Source of the DNA: CAYQPF01 sp964419225
GTDB taxonomy: Bacteria > Cloacimonadota > Cloacimonadia > Cloacimonadales > CAYQPF01
Length of the DNA stretch: 41,871 bases
Reading direction: 5' to 3'
Assembly (NCBI GenBank): GCA_964419225.1
Contig: CAYQPF010000025.1
Coordinates: forward strand, 1-41,871
The notes below the pieces were generated by a model, which was given only the letters and a program-made list of their open reading frames with translations, did no database searches and was not told where the DNA came from. The first letter of the stretch is position 1. Every line of letters begins with the position of its first letter. Both the position numbers and the translations under genes were made by a program. This document shows, in pieces, positions 41,211-41,871 of the stretch.

Positions 41211-41871
41211 ATGAAAACAATTCTTTTGTTACTAATTTTAACCTTAAGCGTCTGTGCTTATGCAACAGTCATCCCGATGAACCTTACGGAACAAATTCAG
41301 TATTCCAAACTGATCGCCGATGTAACAGTCTTAAGCAAGGAATGCTACAACCCTGACCAGACCAAATTTATCCGGACACGTTACAGATTGTCACTCAATG
41401 AAACTCTATTCGGTCAAAATCCCGGCTCTATTTTTACTGTAGATTTTGCGGGTGGTGTCCTCAATGGATTGGGTATGGGTGTAAGTGATGTACCTACCCT
41501 GGACATCGGTGCCAGATATCTTCTGTTGTTAGAAGACCCATCAAAGCAGTTTTCCTCTCCGATTACCGGAGTGTTCCAAGGCTGTTATAAAGCTTCTTCC
41601 GACAGAAACTCAGATAACTCAACTGTACTCGACGGCATAGGGCAACCCTTCCAGAAAGATCAGAGAACTCTTACATTTAAGGAATTGGTCTCATATGTCC
41701 GCGATCAAATCCCTCTCGCAAAGAGCCAGCCTCTTCCTAATCGAACTCCACTTGCTTCCAGCAGACCTTATATCCTTACAAATCCTCCCAGTAAAACCTG
41801 GGATCCTAATGACAGAGGCGATTATTCCGGTTCTCCTATGGTCCCCAGGGGCATGCCACACTCTGATAGAC
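41211..41871 (+). CDS. Secreted protein, N-terminal part (cut by window end)
   Basis: ATG 41211 follows AAGGAGAG at 5 nt and opens a signal peptide (MKTILLLLILTLSVCAYATV). The frame is open for 220 codons to the window edge. Residues ~25-110 (IQYSKLIADVTVLSKECY, then RYRLSLNETLFG, then FAGGVLNGLGMGVSDVPTLDIG, then YLLLLEDP) resemble the domain that precedes matrixin-type zinc protease domains in other bacteria. The following ~80 residues are proline- and serine-rich. If that resemblance holds, the missing part would carry the protease, but this cannot be seen. Export is well supported. Confidence 0.8.
   Translation, partial: MKTILLLLILTLSVCAYATVIPMNLTEQIQYSKLIADVTVLSKECYNPDQTKFIRTRYRLSLNETLFGQNPGSIFTVDFAGGVLNGLGMGVSDVPTLDIGARYLLLLEDPSKQFSSPITGVFQGCYKASSDRNSDNSTVLDGIGQPFQKDQRTLTFKELVSYVRDQIPLAKSQPLPNRTPLASSRPYILTNPPSKTWDPNDRGDYSGSPMVPRGMPHSDR

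Overview
The window reads as about 42 kb of chromosome from a Gram-negative, low-G+C (about 40% by eye) member of the FCB side of the bacterial tree. Candidatus Cloacimonadota is the best guess. The reasons are several very large secreted proteins with N-terminal signal peptides, right-handed beta-helix, jelly-roll, Fn3 and GLUG modules; two of these ending in the FlgD-like/type-A C-terminal domain (start motif YPNPFN or AWPNPFN, end KKMMMLK or KKVLLLK) seen in type IX-like secretion; an MsbA-type exporter beside a YejM/PbgA-family protein, implying an LPS-type outer membrane; and short, AT-rich intergenic regions packed with small repeats. The assignment is inference; no rRNA or marker gene is present.

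Region 1 (1-9.3 kb): a truncated secreted protein gene, an S41-family protease divergent from an ArsR-like winged-helix regulator, then two divergent, paralogous beta-helix proteins (1353 and 619 aa) separated by strong sigma70-type promoters, two palindromes and a 98-bp heptamer array. Region 2 (9.4-18 kb): a TPR-containing sigma54-type activator, followed on the same strand by a sigma54-like promoter, a coupled 72-aa small protein and an 1801-aa surface protein that ends in a FlgD-like sorting domain, closed by a terminator. Region 3 (18-26.5 kb, plus strand): an M16 protease, a DjlA/TerB-like J-domain protein, an M6-family secreted metalloprotease (1150 aa) with a textbook terminator, and a secreted propeller-like protein of unknown role.

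Region 4 (26.8-37.6 kb, minus strand): a long co-directional run. Reading from its 5' end it holds an M20 peptidase-T-like enzyme, dapB, dapF, a RodZ-like protein, a radical SAM/DUF2344 fusion protein, a small secreted protein, an MsbA-like ABC exporter, an ICMT/PEMT-like membrane methyltransferase and a YejM-like sulfatase-fold membrane protein. dapB/dapF/rodZ concern diaminopimelate, cell wall and shape; the last three concern envelope lipids. Region 5 (37.6-41.9 kb): a repeat-rich 1-kb gap, a 507-aa secreted protein with a FlgD-like tail, a 55-aa two-helix membrane protein with a strong promoter, another repeat-rich gap, and the start of a secreted protein cut by the window end.

The main unexplained signals are: (i) at least ten separate intergenic arrays that all keep a 7-bp period although their unit sequences differ; (ii) a conserved C-terminal Fn3-like module, distinct from the FlgD-like tail, shared by three secreted proteins; (iii) a GACTAGCGTC element after both FlgD-tail genes; (iv) a sigma54-like promoter with an overlapping palindrome beside a sigma54 activator; (v) two multi-hairpin intergenic elements sharing a CCGGCGTT edge. 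No tRNA, rRNA, CRISPR, transposase or phage gene was seen.
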